Of a stretch of DNA of 64,000 nt, positions 36,301-50,400 are shown piece after piece. Under the pieces are notes generated by a model, which saw nothing but the letters and a program-made list of their open reading frames with translations, did not search any database and was not told the DNA's origin. The stretch's first letter is position 1; the number at the start of each line of letters is the position of its first letter. The stretch comes from Apostichopus japonicus (taxonomy: Eukaryota > Echinodermata > Holothuroidea > Aspidochirotida > Stichopodidae), in assembly GCF_037975245.1 (NCBI RefSeq), contig NC_092582.1, positions 18,068,577 through 18,132,576 on the forward strand, read 5' to 3'. The position numbers were made by a program, and so were the translations under genes.

Positions 36301-39300
36301 ATCCTGATGATCCAAGGGATCTTTTTTTGGAACTATTCTGTTGTGAATAATCACTCAAATCTGTAATATAATAAAGTTGAAATGATGGTTGAAGAGAAAA
36401 ACTAAAGTATTGAATATTGACATACAGGGAGTATGATGAGGAATTGATTACGGATTAGGATAGGTTTTCATGGAGCCTAGCAAAATGTAATTGCTATCTA
36501 TAGTACATAGCCTACATATGATAGCTACATATGATAGCTACATATGATACTTAGCTACATATGATAGCTACATGGTAAAACAAAGGATTCTACCCTTGAG
36601 AAAGCAACAGTACATATATGGATATTGTAAAAACATCTGTTTATGGATGACAACTTACTGTGATATATGCTTCTAAAGTTCCCCAAGGCAAGGGAAGGGT
36701 TTCGCCAATCACATTAGGTTTCCATTTACTCAGCCATTTCTCAAGTTATTGGCAAGATATTGCGCAAGACTGGGCGTGGATTACTGTGCGTTAACTTCTC
36801 CTTATGATTAAAGTGTTATATTGTCTGTCAGTGGAATATCCTTGAGATACTCTCACTCCAAGACAAAAAAAAAAAAAACATTAGCAAGAAGTTTGAAGCA
36901 ACAAACTTGGTTTCAGGGTTTTATTTCAAAATGCGTTTACATGCAAAACCACAGCTTAATTGTTATGCTATACACAGACTATAGGGACTTGTGTGTGCCC
37001 TTTTAGTCCGAACATTCACGTCACAAGCAATTGTTAAGGTTCTTCACAACTTGAACTAGAAATAGTTTCTGTGGTGTCATTTCTTTGAGTGATGGTGGAG
37101 TCTTTGCAAAGATGTGAAATCTGGTGTATAAAGTCTTTCAACAGCTCTCGACAAGCAGTACCAGAGCTACTAATTTGTTTTATGTTGATATTTCATGAAA
37201 AATCACGTAAACATATTTCAAGACATTGGGTAGACGCAGTTGAGATCAAGTGGTAGACAAAACAGACACAAACTTAGGAGATATTAAACAGCAGAATAAT
37301 TCATAAATTCTGAATTAAACCTGTACTTGGTAATGCAAGCTGCAATATGATTTTCCCCTGGTGATTGATATGTGTTTACATTGTGATCATATAACTCATA
37401 TAATGTGCAAATGTATGTATGTATTTGCAGTGTTTACAATGATATCCTCATCACCTTTATGTGTTTTATTGATCTGCAATTTAGTGGTTTGAGCTAAGGT
37501 CCTTTATTACAGAGTGTATTCACGGAAATGTTGATCTTAATTTTGAAACCATGTCTAAGTCTTTCTTTATATCAGTGAAATCCATTTTTTGGCCTTGATG
37601 ATCTTTAGTAAATCTCCAATGTTGTTTACAAGCTTATAAATTCATCAGACCATATTTGTCGTTCTATCATATTTCAGGACAATACTAAATTATTTTTAAT
37701 CTATTAATTTTCTTTAATTTGGTTTCACTTTCAGTAACCTGAATCCATTCTATATGCCACCTGGTGATGTGGTAAGTTGGATATTTAGTCGTTTAACACA
37801 CTATGATACTATAGCCTATCCATGTTGGCAATCCTGCTCACAGATGTAATACACTGTACATGTATATCATGTATGTGGCTATGAATTGAATATTATCATG
37901 TCAACAGTACTATTAAGAGCATACCATGTACAAAGAATTTAATGGCAAAGGCCTTCTATTTGGAAGAATGCCATATTAAGTACCTAAGTGCATCGCCCAA
38001 TATACAAATACTCAAGTACTGTATACACTCGAGTCACTGTGCTATCTCTATGGTTACTTCATTACTTGACTCATGACATGTTACACACTGAAGATCATAG
38101 ACCTGCACATGACAGGAAGTAGCTTAATTTTTTTTACTGGTAAAGGCCTTCTATCTGGAAGACTGCAATATGAAGAAACCTACTGCAATGCCCAATACAC
38201 ATGTATACTATGGATATTTCATAGCAAATGTGTTGATAATTGGGTGACTTTGCAACTTGTTAACATGAATATTCATGACTGGACAAACCCAAATATTAAT
38301 TGTGTTTCAAATGACGAAACCCTACGGTTTCATCATTTGAAAAAAAATACCACCAGGGTATATGACAGGCCTCCCCTTGGAATAGTTAAACTGTTGTCAA
38401 TGGACTCAAAACTCAACAAATTTGCATCAATGATGCTGTAGCATTAATATTCATCCAGCAAAGCTGCAGGGAACAGTTTAAATTCTCCGACTATTGTTTC
38501 TTCATTGTTTGAAATGGCAACTTAGTCAGTACAAAGTTTATATTACAATACCTTAACTAAAGCAATATGCTAATAAGTAGGGCAAAATTTTCTTTTATGG
38601 TCATCCGTGATGACCAAATTTCTGTAAGGACGGTCAAACTCAGCTTTGGAGGTCTTTCTGAAGCAGACGACTTAGCACCCCAAATAGGTAAAATAATAAA
38701 TTGGTACCGTCCTCCATCACTTTGAAGATAAAAAAATAGTTGTAGGCCTATGATCCACCCGAAAGAGTGTTATCTCTGGCCCAAAACCTGCTGTTTTAAT
38801 TCTCCTTACTTACACATCTTAGGGGAAGGGTAGTGGGGTGGGTGTTGTATATTTGCACTTTCTATGTTACAAAAAGGGACCAGACCAGAAAAGTATCCAC
38901 TTATTTGTGGTTTCTCTACTTCCATCTCACTTTTATTATTTCGATACTCTATATTTACTGTTTACTGCATTTGACACCATTTATATTTATCCTATATTGT
39001 TCAAAATGTAGAAAATGGAATGTAGCAAATAAACTTGATTGATTAATCTCCTACAGTTGATATATTTATGATCCTTAATCGTTGTCATTTGCTACATTTT
39101 CTCGAACAACCAAATTTACCATTGGACGACTGAAAAGTAGGCCGTGGTTGTCTCAGGGACAACTAGAGAAAAATTGGCCTGATAGGATATGTATGGTTTA
39201 ACTTAATACCCTACTTATACGATTGGCTATCCTGAAAAATTTCATTTCAGTTGAGACCCTTCATCGATGAATTATTGAAGAATATGGTGGCTGAGGCCAT

Positions 39301-42300
39301 CGATTTGAAAGGGGAAAAAAATTTCAGAGAATCAGCTATTCTGTTGCACCAATGTTTGTTAGTGTATGTGCAACACATTTATCCACTCGGACTGGAGATC
39401 CCCGAAGATGAGAAACGGGTTCTGGAGATCCGTATGTTTAAAGCAGCGATGTCAGTGTATTCGGTGAGATGTCGTTTATGTTTTTCCTTTTCCAATATAA
39501 GATTTAATTTTATATATATATTTTTTTCATTCTTCATTTGATGAAGAATGGTAGATTGGTCATTGTAGATTGATTGCCGCTTGAAGTTGTCTTCGTATTA
39601 TGAACAAAGTGAAACTCAAGTATGAGTGTGAGTTCCGTCAGTCAGGAAGTCCCAGTGAGGTTAAAATGAAACATCAACACTGGCATTCTACATTTAAGTA
39701 GACAGTTTATCAAACATCTTTTAGTATAGTGTATATCCAGCAGACATAACAATCTTGTTTCATATCATAAACCAACATTACAGCATGCATGGGCTATTAC
39801 ATTGTGGACTTTTTTTCTTCTTTTATGTGATAGTAAAAGGTTTTTTATTGCAGGAGAGGAGGGTTATTACAAAGGGGAGGGAGGGGGGGGGGATTGGGAG
39901 ATGAGAGTCAACTGAAATTGAGATTCTTTGGATTTCTGGTCAAGTATCAAGTTTTTATAAAGGGACTTCATAATTATGGCAAAAATGCATTTGGTTTTAT
40001 TTTTTATTTTTCCTTTTCTCTACAGGGCATATTTCAGTGGGCAATTGCTGAAGCTAAATTTGGTAATAAAGATGTTCATTGTATTTCTGTAATTAGAATA
40101 CCAGAGTTGAGCTAGCATAAAACCAAAAGTTTAACCATACTGCCTTGACTATTAACTTCTCTTGTATTACTATGAATCAGAAAACTCAATTTCAAAATTA
40201 TTTTCTTACATATTAAAGAATGCAGGTTTAACATGCATGGGTATGTTGGGTATGTGAAGAAAATATGTGAACTCTCTGTTAGTCTCAAGTCTGAACTCAG
40301 AGTAGTATATTACAAAAAATTTTTTTGAAATCATACTGATGCTAAGGTGATCACAATGTTCTACGTGCAAATGTTACAAAACATTCATTATATACACAAT
40401 CAAGTTATATTCTTTTAAATTTTATCACCTTTTTCTCTTTAGCATTTTGTGTCCAGTGTTAGTAAATTTAAGAAAAATAAGTAAAAAATACTGTCAACAT
40501 TTTTTTTTTATTGGTTTTATTTATTTTGTTTTCGATAGTTGCCGAAATGATTGACTTAAAAGATCAGTACACAGAGAGGAGGAAAGAGGCCCAGCTGATA
40601 ATAACGGTGTCAAAAGCAGGATTGGATTTATTAAAATACAGAGAAAAAGGGATAAGCAAGATCGAACTAGAGAGACAACAGAGAATTCTTCATCGTTTGA
40701 ATGTGAGTATATTTGTCTTCTTAATCTTTAAACACATCTAGTACATGACTGATTAATTGCAGCAATCTATGTCCACTATGAAAGGAAGCCAGAGACATAA
40801 TGGCTTACTTCACGGAACTTTCTTAATACCAGCTCCCCATCTTCCCTCCCTCTCCATCCTCCCAGTTCACCATTCTTAGTTTATTTCCGCTTCTTGTCTC
40901 ATATCCTTTTATTGAAAATCAGTAATTATGTTATTTATAAACAAGGGAACGTTTTGTTTGAAATACCTTGTTTCAAATGTTGAGACAATTTTAAACCATG
41001 TCTCGAAGAATGTTGATAGCTCTAGCCTGTGTGACCTGTGTGACTAATTTGTAGGTCTGTGTCACAGGAAAGTTTGAGGGTGCCATGATGGTAAGCCTTA
41101 AAGACCCTTTTGTTAAAGGATATTTTACATGGTGCAGTCAGTTAGCGAAATCTCTTGTTCATGTTTTTTCTTCAAATTTGTAAAATGTGTATCCTGGAAC
41201 GTCCTGGATCGATATTGTGTCCATAGTAACAGAATCGTACTAGATTAGTTATCGAAATGATTATTTCCCTGCTGATATCATGCAATCTCTTTATCTTTCA
41301 GGGAACAGGACAGGAGGCAATGTTGAACCTGATGATAAAAGAACTGGACAAGGAGTTGGGACCGTATCAGGAAAGTGCTGAAGCTGAGGCCAATAAAACT
41401 GAAGCCCCCGATCTCGCCTGGATTCCAGAAGGCGTTAAGAAGCACCAGGAGAAAGTGGAAGCAAACAAAACGAAAAAGCAAGAGGTATAATTGTCTGTAA
41501 TTACTTGGGATAGTTTTATTTGTATAGTAAATTACTGTCATAGAACGTAGTGCTTGTGAGGTTTTGCTGTCTTTTATTGGCATTTATATCTAAGGGCCTC
41601 GTAATTCAGGCTGTGCATTGGCTGAATTGCCAATAGATTTTAGTGATTTGTCAGTAGAGAGAGGGACTGGCATAAATGATCTGCCAGAACATAAAACGCA
41701 ATAAGGTAACAATCGTCAGTTAAAGAGAAACATGTCTTCATCTCTGGCATTCAGAGCATCGTCAGGCTTATGGTGTACAACAGTATTCTGTTGTTACCTT
41801 TAGTGGAATATTTTTCAAGCCACATTTAATATTTTCAGGATGCCTCCCTACTGGCATTTCCATAAGAACTTCCTGACATAGCCAAGAATGACTGAATGGC
41901 ATTTCTCAGTGAAGGACTTTGCTGTGTCCAGGCTATAGTTGATATGGAGATTCATACCTGGCAGTACAAACTTTAAAAATGATTGTTGGAGGCTAGAATC
42001 AGATTTTCTTTTATTTACATGTCATACAATAAAAACAAATATTGGCAAAAGCTTTGTGTGTGTGTTAAAGTAATGTAGGTTTTCAAATCTGACCAGACTT
42101 CCAGCAGCGTTAGAGGAAGTTTTCAAATCTGGTACCTGGCTTCCATTCAGAGGTGGTAGATTTACAAGTCACTTACAATGCATCATGAATATCACCCACC
42201 ATCCCCTTTTCCACTATACAAACACTGGTTCCAGAGCTACCACACATAGTACGGTCTGCTGCCAAGCTTAAACTGTGTTACCATAGGTCCATGCTAGGTT

Positions 42301-44427
42301 TTATTGCAGCCTACACTAAAATTCTATCAAACTGCTTTTCAAATTATTATCCCTATTTTCATTGGAACATAATTCAATTGATGAAAATAGCATTTAAAAG
42401 ATTTTTTCTTGTCCTTTTTTTTGTACTTCCACAAGTCAAATATAGTGATAAAGTAAAACTTTTATCCCAATTAATACAAACTTCTTCACAATCAAACTTC
42501 AACATTTAAAAAATGTAGATTCCACCTTACTACCCTAATGAAATCAATAATTATTCGAACTGGAAATTTGTAGCACTTTTTGTACAAACTGAGTGAGTAA
42601 CAGAAATTGTGAGATTCTATCTCAAGATCAATTTTAAGAACACTTTCACTGTCAGCCTTGATAGTGCTGGGCACCTTCAGGTTACATTTGCATTTCTGAT
42701 CTAATTTCCAGTTGTGGTTTTTAACAGTAGTGGCTTGATGCACTACAATTTGCAGCAGTTGTCTGCAAACTGTACCGTTGAAATACTATATGTGTTTAGA
42801 ATGTCAGACTACATTTGTGGGAATTTACACTGCAGCCTAGTATAAACAGTGGAGTTCAAATAATACTTATTCCTTGTACAAAGTCTTACATAGAAAGATC
42901 TTTTTCTCTTCAAACATCACCCATTGATTAACATAAAATACTCCACCCCTCTCCTTGTTACCTTAAAGATTCTATTACATCATGTCAATTTTCAAAATAT
43001 GGTAAATTTGGGCTAGAATTCAGACTGGATTTCATGGCTAAATCAGGCAAATCTGGTATTGGAATGGAGCTGAAACGCTGAGTGCTATTGCACCCTTTAA
43101 GAAGAAGTGAATCAACTGCTTATCTTCTTCCTCTTTGCACAGAAGAAGAAAAAGTCTCGTTCAAGGCCGTCTCGTCAACGATCAGACTCAGTAACCACTG
43201 TTTCTTCGGGTGAGTGAAACTTTTTTACTTCTCAAAACTGCATGACACAATTGTGGATGTGCTACATCTTTGCAAAGAACAATGATTTAACTTTCTTTGT
43301 TTTTATGCACCATTTTCAAAATGAAAATTCTGAACATTTTGCTTGGTTTTTGATTGGATTTGAGATCACCTTTTGAAATTCTCCTCCACTATCGTTCTCA
43401 GTGAACGATCTCATAATATAATTAGACTTCTAAGACTTTGTAAGGTGTTTATCTTAGCAAAGCAATTTGAATCGTTTTGTCCTTTTGATATGAACTTACC
43501 ATTTGCAACCTCTTATTTGCCCATCTCTCCTTTGTGTCCGGCTATATTCCTATTCTCCTCACCTCTCTCTTTTCCTTCAAACCTATCCTTTCACTCCTCC
43601 TCCTTTCACTCCTCCTCCTCCTCCTCCTTCTCATCGTCCTCGTCATCATCATGATCCCTTTGATCCTTCCATCTCTCTCCTCCTGTAACAACCTGCCCCT
43701 CCGTTTAATACATCTTCTCTTCCTTCTCGGTCCTGTAACAACAACAGTTGTCAAGTTTATGACGTAGCCTGAATTTGCAGGCAAAGGTACATGACAGACA
43801 GTCACTCTATTTGTATCCCTTTTGACCCTCTTGCAGACGACACATCAAAGAAAAGAAGCAAAGGTCCGAGAAAGCCTAGTCAACATGAAGGAGTTGTCGG
43901 AGGTGGCGGGGATGCATCATCCTCTAAAGACGTGAAATTTGACGAAATGGACTCGGATTCAGAAAGCCCCACCAACACTTCAGGTATCGTAAATTTGATA
44001 TTCATCTGGGATAAAATGACATCATCTGTGGTGACGGTCTTGAAGGCTGTGGAGTCATCGGCAATTCCATTACAGATCCGAATGAGCAAAGAAATTATTG
44101 GCAAGATTGGCATTTGGACCACCGAACCTCAGGACCAAACAAAAACTGAGCTGTTTAGTCCCTTGGTTTGGTGCTGATCCCTCTGCATCCATCTCTCTGC
44201 TGGTGTGTCAGACAGATACATTACATTACATTTTAGTGTCATGTGATACCTTCCCCCTCTCCCCACCCCCCCCAAAAAAAAAACAAGGAAAGTGCCAGGT
44301 GTAAATATTAGTGGAGAATCTTGTGGATTTTTATGTCGGTTTATTATGTTCTTCAATACGTTACAGGGTTATGCTCTCTCTGGTAATAGAGGGCGATATC
44401 TTAGAATAACAACAATCATTACATCTC

Positions 44428-44458
<31 letters not shown>

Positions 44459-47400
44459 GGAAGTGAGACATCACATATAAAAATTAAACTGAACATGTAA
44501 TAAATAAATGATTACACAAAACACATAATTTCCTATAGTTGTCATTTGTCAACCCATCGATCAATAATACGAAAAGTTTGGATCACGATTTGGTTTGAGT
44601 ATCCGTCCTCTTCTTGAACAAACCGGGTCAGGGTCAACAATGTCGTTTGCAGGTTGATCGTCATCATTATCCTGCACATATGGTATTTCATACTTAGGTC
44701 TCACTTTTCTCAGATCTCTACGATTTCTTCGATATTGCTGAGAACCAACTTGAATAACATATGATCTGGGATAGGGAGACTTGGCAACTACCACTGCAGG
44801 TTTCCACTCTTTGCCAAATCTGACACTCACTGACTCTCCAACACTTATGGGGGGCAAAGACTTAGCACCACGGTTATAGTACTTCTCCTGATTGTGTGCC
44901 CTTTTCTTGAATTTCTGTTGGACATTCTTTGGTGTTTTGCTTTTTAACAAGGCGGGTGAAGTTGGAAGTAGTGTTTGGGTTCGTCGGCTCATTAACATTT
45001 GTACCGGCGAATCGATTCCTTCTTGGGGAGAGTTTCTGTAATTAAGCAAAGCAGTATAGGGGTCTTGTCCAGAAAGCTTGGATTTTCGAATTAGGTTCTT
45101 AGCTATTTGAACCGCCTTTTCTGCCTTACCATTAGATTGAGGATACAATGGCGAAGATGTCACATGCTTAAAGCCATATGCTCTGCTAAACTCCTTGAAT
45201 TCAACAGATGAATACTGTGGCCCATTGTCAGAGACTACTATGCTAGGGATACCGAATCTAGCAAACTGTTGTTTACAAAACTGAATTATTTGATTTGACT
45301 TAGTCTTGGATAATTTCTGAACCTCAAAGTAACTGGAGTAATAGTCTACCATTACTATGTAGGTGTCTGAATCATACACAAAAAGATCTGTTCCCACTTT
45401 TTGCCATGGGCGCACTGGGCTTTCATGTTTCTTCAGTGGCTCCTTTTGGTTTTGATGTCTAAAACGATTACAAACATCACAATTTTCAATTGTTTCTGTG
45501 ATTTGCACTGCCATGTTTGGCCAATACATTAGATCTCTTGCCAACCTTTTAGTTTTTTCGATTCCTTGATGCCCTTGGTGAACTTTTCCAAGCATCATTT
45601 TTCGCAATTTCACAGGAATGAGCACCTTTTCATTTTTGAAAATTAACCCATTCTCAACTGTCAATTCACTTTGGCAAGCCCAATATGGAGTTAAATCTTT
45701 GTCCAGAGTTTGTTTACTGTTTGGCCATCCTGAAACAATTTGCTGATGAAGCTTTGCCAAAACTGGATCTTTTTGTGTTTCATTCTCTATGTCTGTCAAT
45801 TTTGAATTTGAAATTGGCAAAGGAGATACTACACATTCCATGATATGTAAGCTGTCATTAACTTCATCTGATGTATCAGGTAAATAACTACGACTTAAAG
45901 CATCAGCAACATATAATTCACAGCCTTTCTTATAATTAACTGTAAGCTGATACTTTTGCAACTTAAGCAACATTCTCTGAAGCCTCGGGGGTGCTACACT
46001 TAATGGTTTCCTAAATATAGCCTCTAGGGGCTTATGATCAGTTTCAATGTATGTCATCCTGCCAAATATGTATTGATGGAATTTTTCGCATCCAAATACA
46101 ATAGCGGCCAACTCTTTTTCAATTTGTGCATATCTTGTTTGCGCATCTGTGAACGTTTTTGATGCATATGCAACTGGTTTTTCATTTTGCAGTAGTACAG
46201 CCCCAACTCCACCTTTTGAAGCATCCACGCTTACTGTTACAGGTTTGTTGGTGTCGAAATACTGTAGTACTGGAGTTTTAGTTATCAATTGTTTTAGGGA
46301 ATTGAAGCATTTTTTCTGTTCTTCTTCCTAATGCCATACTGTTTCTTTACGCAGGAGCACTCTCAAAGGTTCAGAGATAGCTGGTAAATTCCTAATAAAC
46401 TTAGCAACATAATTTATCATTCCCAGAAATCTCTTTGGCTCAGTTACATTTGTTGGAGGCTGCATTTCCTGAATTGCCTCTATTTTCTTTGGGTCAGATT
46501 TTATACCATTTGATGTCAATATGTGACCAATATATTTGACTTCACTGACTTTAAACTTACACTTGTCTATGTTTAGTTTTAGATTGTTTTCTTGACATCT
46601 TTGTAAGACATTTTGTAGCCTAATGTTATGCTCAGCCTCATCAGCTCCCCACACAATGATGTCATCCATCATGACTTCTACACCACTTAAATCATCGAAT
46701 AATTCTGTCATGACTCTTTGGAATATTTCGGGGGCAGCATTAATACCGAAAGGCAACCTCTTGTACCTATACCTCCCTATGGGTGTGTTGAAAGTACATA
46801 ATTTTGAACTTTTTGAGTCTAAGGCCAACTGCCAATACCCACAATTTGCATCCAAAGTACTAAAAACTTTAGCTTGTGGAAGCCTAGTTATGATTTCTTC
46901 CACTGTTTTCATTGGATAATGAGCTCTATCTAATGCCTCATTCAGATCTTTTGGATCTAAACATATCCGTACCCTCTTTCTATCAGGTTTTATGACAGTT
47001 ACCATACTACTAACCCAATCACTTGGTTCAGTGACCTTCTCTATTACATCTAAATCAACCATACGTTTAAGCTCTTCTTTTACCTCTTCTCTCAATGCAA
47101 TGGGAACTTTACGGGGCGGGTGAACTACTGGCCTACTACCTTCTTTTACTTTGAGTGTCACTTTACCTGGCAAACAACCAAGTCCTTTAAATACATCACT
47201 GTAATTGTCCTGTGGTTCTGGAGTTTTCGATGACTCCACACTGTCGATACGTTGAATCAGTCCTAGGGCTGTGCACGCTTTCAAGCCAAGTAAGGGCTTC
47301 TTCATTCCTTTGACGACTTGGAAACTGAGGTCATAGTAGCGATTTTTGTGTTCACAGAGGAGTACACACTTCCCCATTGGTTGTAGCTTGTGTCCTGAGT

Positions 47401-50400
47401 AAGTTATCAGATGCATCTTTGATCTCTGCAACTTCACATTCTCCATGTTTTCCAGAACTGATGAAGAAATCACATTGCATTGTGATCCAGTGTCAAGCTT
47501 GAAGTTGACTTTCTCATCTTCGACTAACAAATTGATGTTCCATTCACTATCAGCTGTTTTGCATTGCTGAGACTCTAGAACGTCAATGAAAAAGTCTGAG
47601 TTGCCGGATCCTTCTGTACCGGTATCACTGTTTGCCTCGTCTACTGTATGTACCTTTTGTTGGTTACGTCTGTCATGTTGTATTTTGGAGCCTTTTGACT
47701 GATTTAATTTTGTTTGGCACATATTGGCAAAATGGTTTGTTTTGCCACAATTATTACAAGATTTCCCTTCTGCTGGGCAATATCCACTGCGATCATGGTT
47801 ATAACCACATTTACTGCACTGGTGTCGAGTTGAGCTAGGCCTATTGCTTTGTGTGTTAGACCTATCATAGTTTCGAGACTGTCTAGGCTTATCGTTATTT
47901 GCTTTGTTACTTCTGTTATGATAGACTGTGTACACTTCACTTTCACTTGTACTTTGTCGCGTAGATTTGTTCAGTTGTGTCATCTGAGCTTTACTTCTTT
48001 CTGAAGCTTTGCATATTTCTGCAGCTTTGGCAAGGTCTAGGTCTTTCTTTGCAAGCAAATTTGCTCGAACAGCATCATCTCGGAGTTCGACCACAATTCT
48101 ATCTTTCACAAGGTCATCTGTGAGTGTGCCAAAATCACATGTCTTAGCAAGATTTTTCAACTCGGTCAAAAATTGTTCAAATGATTCACCGTCGCGTTGA
48201 AATGTCGTATTGAATACGTGTCGCTCAAATGTTACGTTTTTCTGTGGTAAGAAATGCTCTTCGAACTTTTGTATCAGGACGTTTAGGTCCTTTTTCTCTT
48301 CGTCAGTCGCGAAAGTAAACGTATTGTATACCTGTAATGCATCATCGCCTATTATGTGTAGCAACGTACTACACTGTACTATAGGGTCCTTTGCGCTTAG
48401 GCCTGAAGCATGTTTATAAAGTGTAAATTTCTGCTTCCAAAACTTCCACTGTTCAGCAACATTTCCTGTCAAAATTAGATTCTCCGGTGGACGTAGGCCT
48501 TCCATTGCAAAAAAATCGATCCCAATTCTGTCACCATGTAAATATTAGTGGAGAATCTTGTGGATTTTTATGTCGGTTTATTATGTTCTTCAATACGTTA
48601 CAGGGTTATGCTCTCTCTGGTAATAGAGGTCGATATCTTAGAATAACAACAATCATTACACCAGGGATTTGGAATTTAAGATATACAGGGCTTTTTAATG
48701 TCAGCATATAAGTAAATCAACAGTAAAAAGCTTACCAGGAAATCGTTAGGAAACTTGGACAGAGTAAAAAGCTTTTGGCTATCATAAACTTTGTTTTTGA
48801 AATCTGTATAATGTGGCCAGGTTGGGTTTAGCAGCTGGTTATTATGGGAACTTGATGTCCAAAATACGTTTCCTTCATTGTATCAGTGTGCATGATATAA
48901 ATGAAGTAGCAGATGCTTGATTTATCAAGAAGAACCCATTAATCGGAGCAGCTACTAACAACGAAAATTTGAATAATCAGGAAAAGAAACTACTAAGTGA
49001 TGTTTCCACATGGCTGAAATAGTAATTTATCATATATGACACCAAAGTTACATGCATTTCTGCTGGTCTTAAGAATAGATTTGCCCATTTTATAATTTGT
49101 TTTCTTTTTTTTGCATATTCATTGTAATAAACATAACCTTTACTATACTTCCAGGATACTCGAAGAGTAGCAGAAGAGCAGTAGAGAAGAATGCTAGACA
49201 TCAACCAACCAAGAATGGGTCACCAGCTGCCAAGGTAATTTGCAATTAAAATAAATAATTATCTCCTACCTCTTCTCTTCCCCTGTTGGTTTCTTTCTTT
49301 CTTTTCTCCATCCCTTGTCTACTAATCCCCTTACATCTATCTCTTTGTGTTCACCATGCTCAATAACCTGTCTGTATTCTGTGTGTGTTTTTGTCCCTTC
49401 TGTTACTGTTACTTGTAATTTAGCCTTTGAAGAAGATCCTGCTAGGATCAAAATGTCAGGCCAACTTACTTTTACACAAAATAAATAATTGTGAAAGTCA
49501 ACTACTCCCTGCTAGGAAGGTTCAGTTTCCTTAAATTTCAGTTTCTCACTTCATGTAGTTGCATAAATTACTTCCAAAGCAAAAACTCAGTAGAAGTAGA
49601 TTGAGTATAAATTTCCATTTTTTATCAAACCACAATGCTTACCTCTGGGGCCCAGGGACGTCAAGAGCCAGGTGGGGCCCGGGACATTATGTCACTGGGC
49701 CCCTTTTTTTAAGTATTTCTTTTTCCCTTTATGTATGTAATTGAAATGGAAGAAACATTATTTTCCATCCCACTTTATTTCATTCCCCCTGCTTTAGATA
49801 ACTTGGTATTTGTTTACGATCATGTTAAATTCAGCATAGAATTATACCATCTCATAAATTTAGGTTATATAAGTTAGAGGGTGTGATGTTTCGATCCCAA
49901 CAGGAGGCAAATTGCAAAGGCAAATTGAAACGAATATAGAAAAGAACACATTTAGAACTAGACAGATGGACAGACAACTCAATTCGACCAGTCATTAATG
50001 AGCAATGAAAAAAGAAAGGGGATTGAACAAAGGAGACAAAACAGCTTAGGACATAAACTGTGCAGAAGGATGTGTATTATAATGTGGGTTAATTAGTAGT
50101 TAATTAGTAAGTATATGTCAAAGGAAAGTGAAAAAGCGGGAAAAGAAGGAAAGTAACAAGTGAATGTTGTGGAAGGACAGGAATTGTGATGAGGAGAGGA
50201 GGGATGGAGGAAGGGGGTCGGTCAGTATAGGGAGGTAGGAGAGGTGGTGTTTAGTCATTCCCTTTATATTAGATGTTGAGACATTGGGGTTGAGTGGTGC
50301 AAAGGCATTGCCCCCACAGCCATTCCCTGCTAAGGTAAACGTTCAATGCCTTGAAAGGCCCATGTCAGATACAATGTGGGTAGCAAGGTTGAAATGTCTC

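Larger units (their letters stand above)
44300..48660 (-). mobile_element. Ty3/gypsy LTR retrotransposon (Mag/SURL-like), antisense in HELZ2-like intron 8
   Basis: A full-length 4361-bp element bounded by two 124-bp LTRs (TG...CA) and a 5-bp target duplication CCAGG (44295-44299, 48661-48665). A putative primer-binding site starts TGGTGACAG directly inside the 5' LTR. A polypurine tract (A-run then GGGAGA) abuts the 3' LTR. A single reading frame holds gag and pol in the order protease, reverse transcriptase, RNase H, integrase, interrupted by one in-frame TAG. The LTRs differ at one position (44393 versus 48630), which indicates a young insertion. Orientation is opposite to the host gene. 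Confidence 0.96.

Noticed and set aside
43373-43805. Pyrimidine-rich open frames with serine/proline runs
   Set aside because: They derive from a TCC/CTT microsatellite in the intron before exon 8.
46149-48711. Plus-strand open frames across the retrotransposon
   Set aside because: All are antisense to gag-pol; no independent coding signal.
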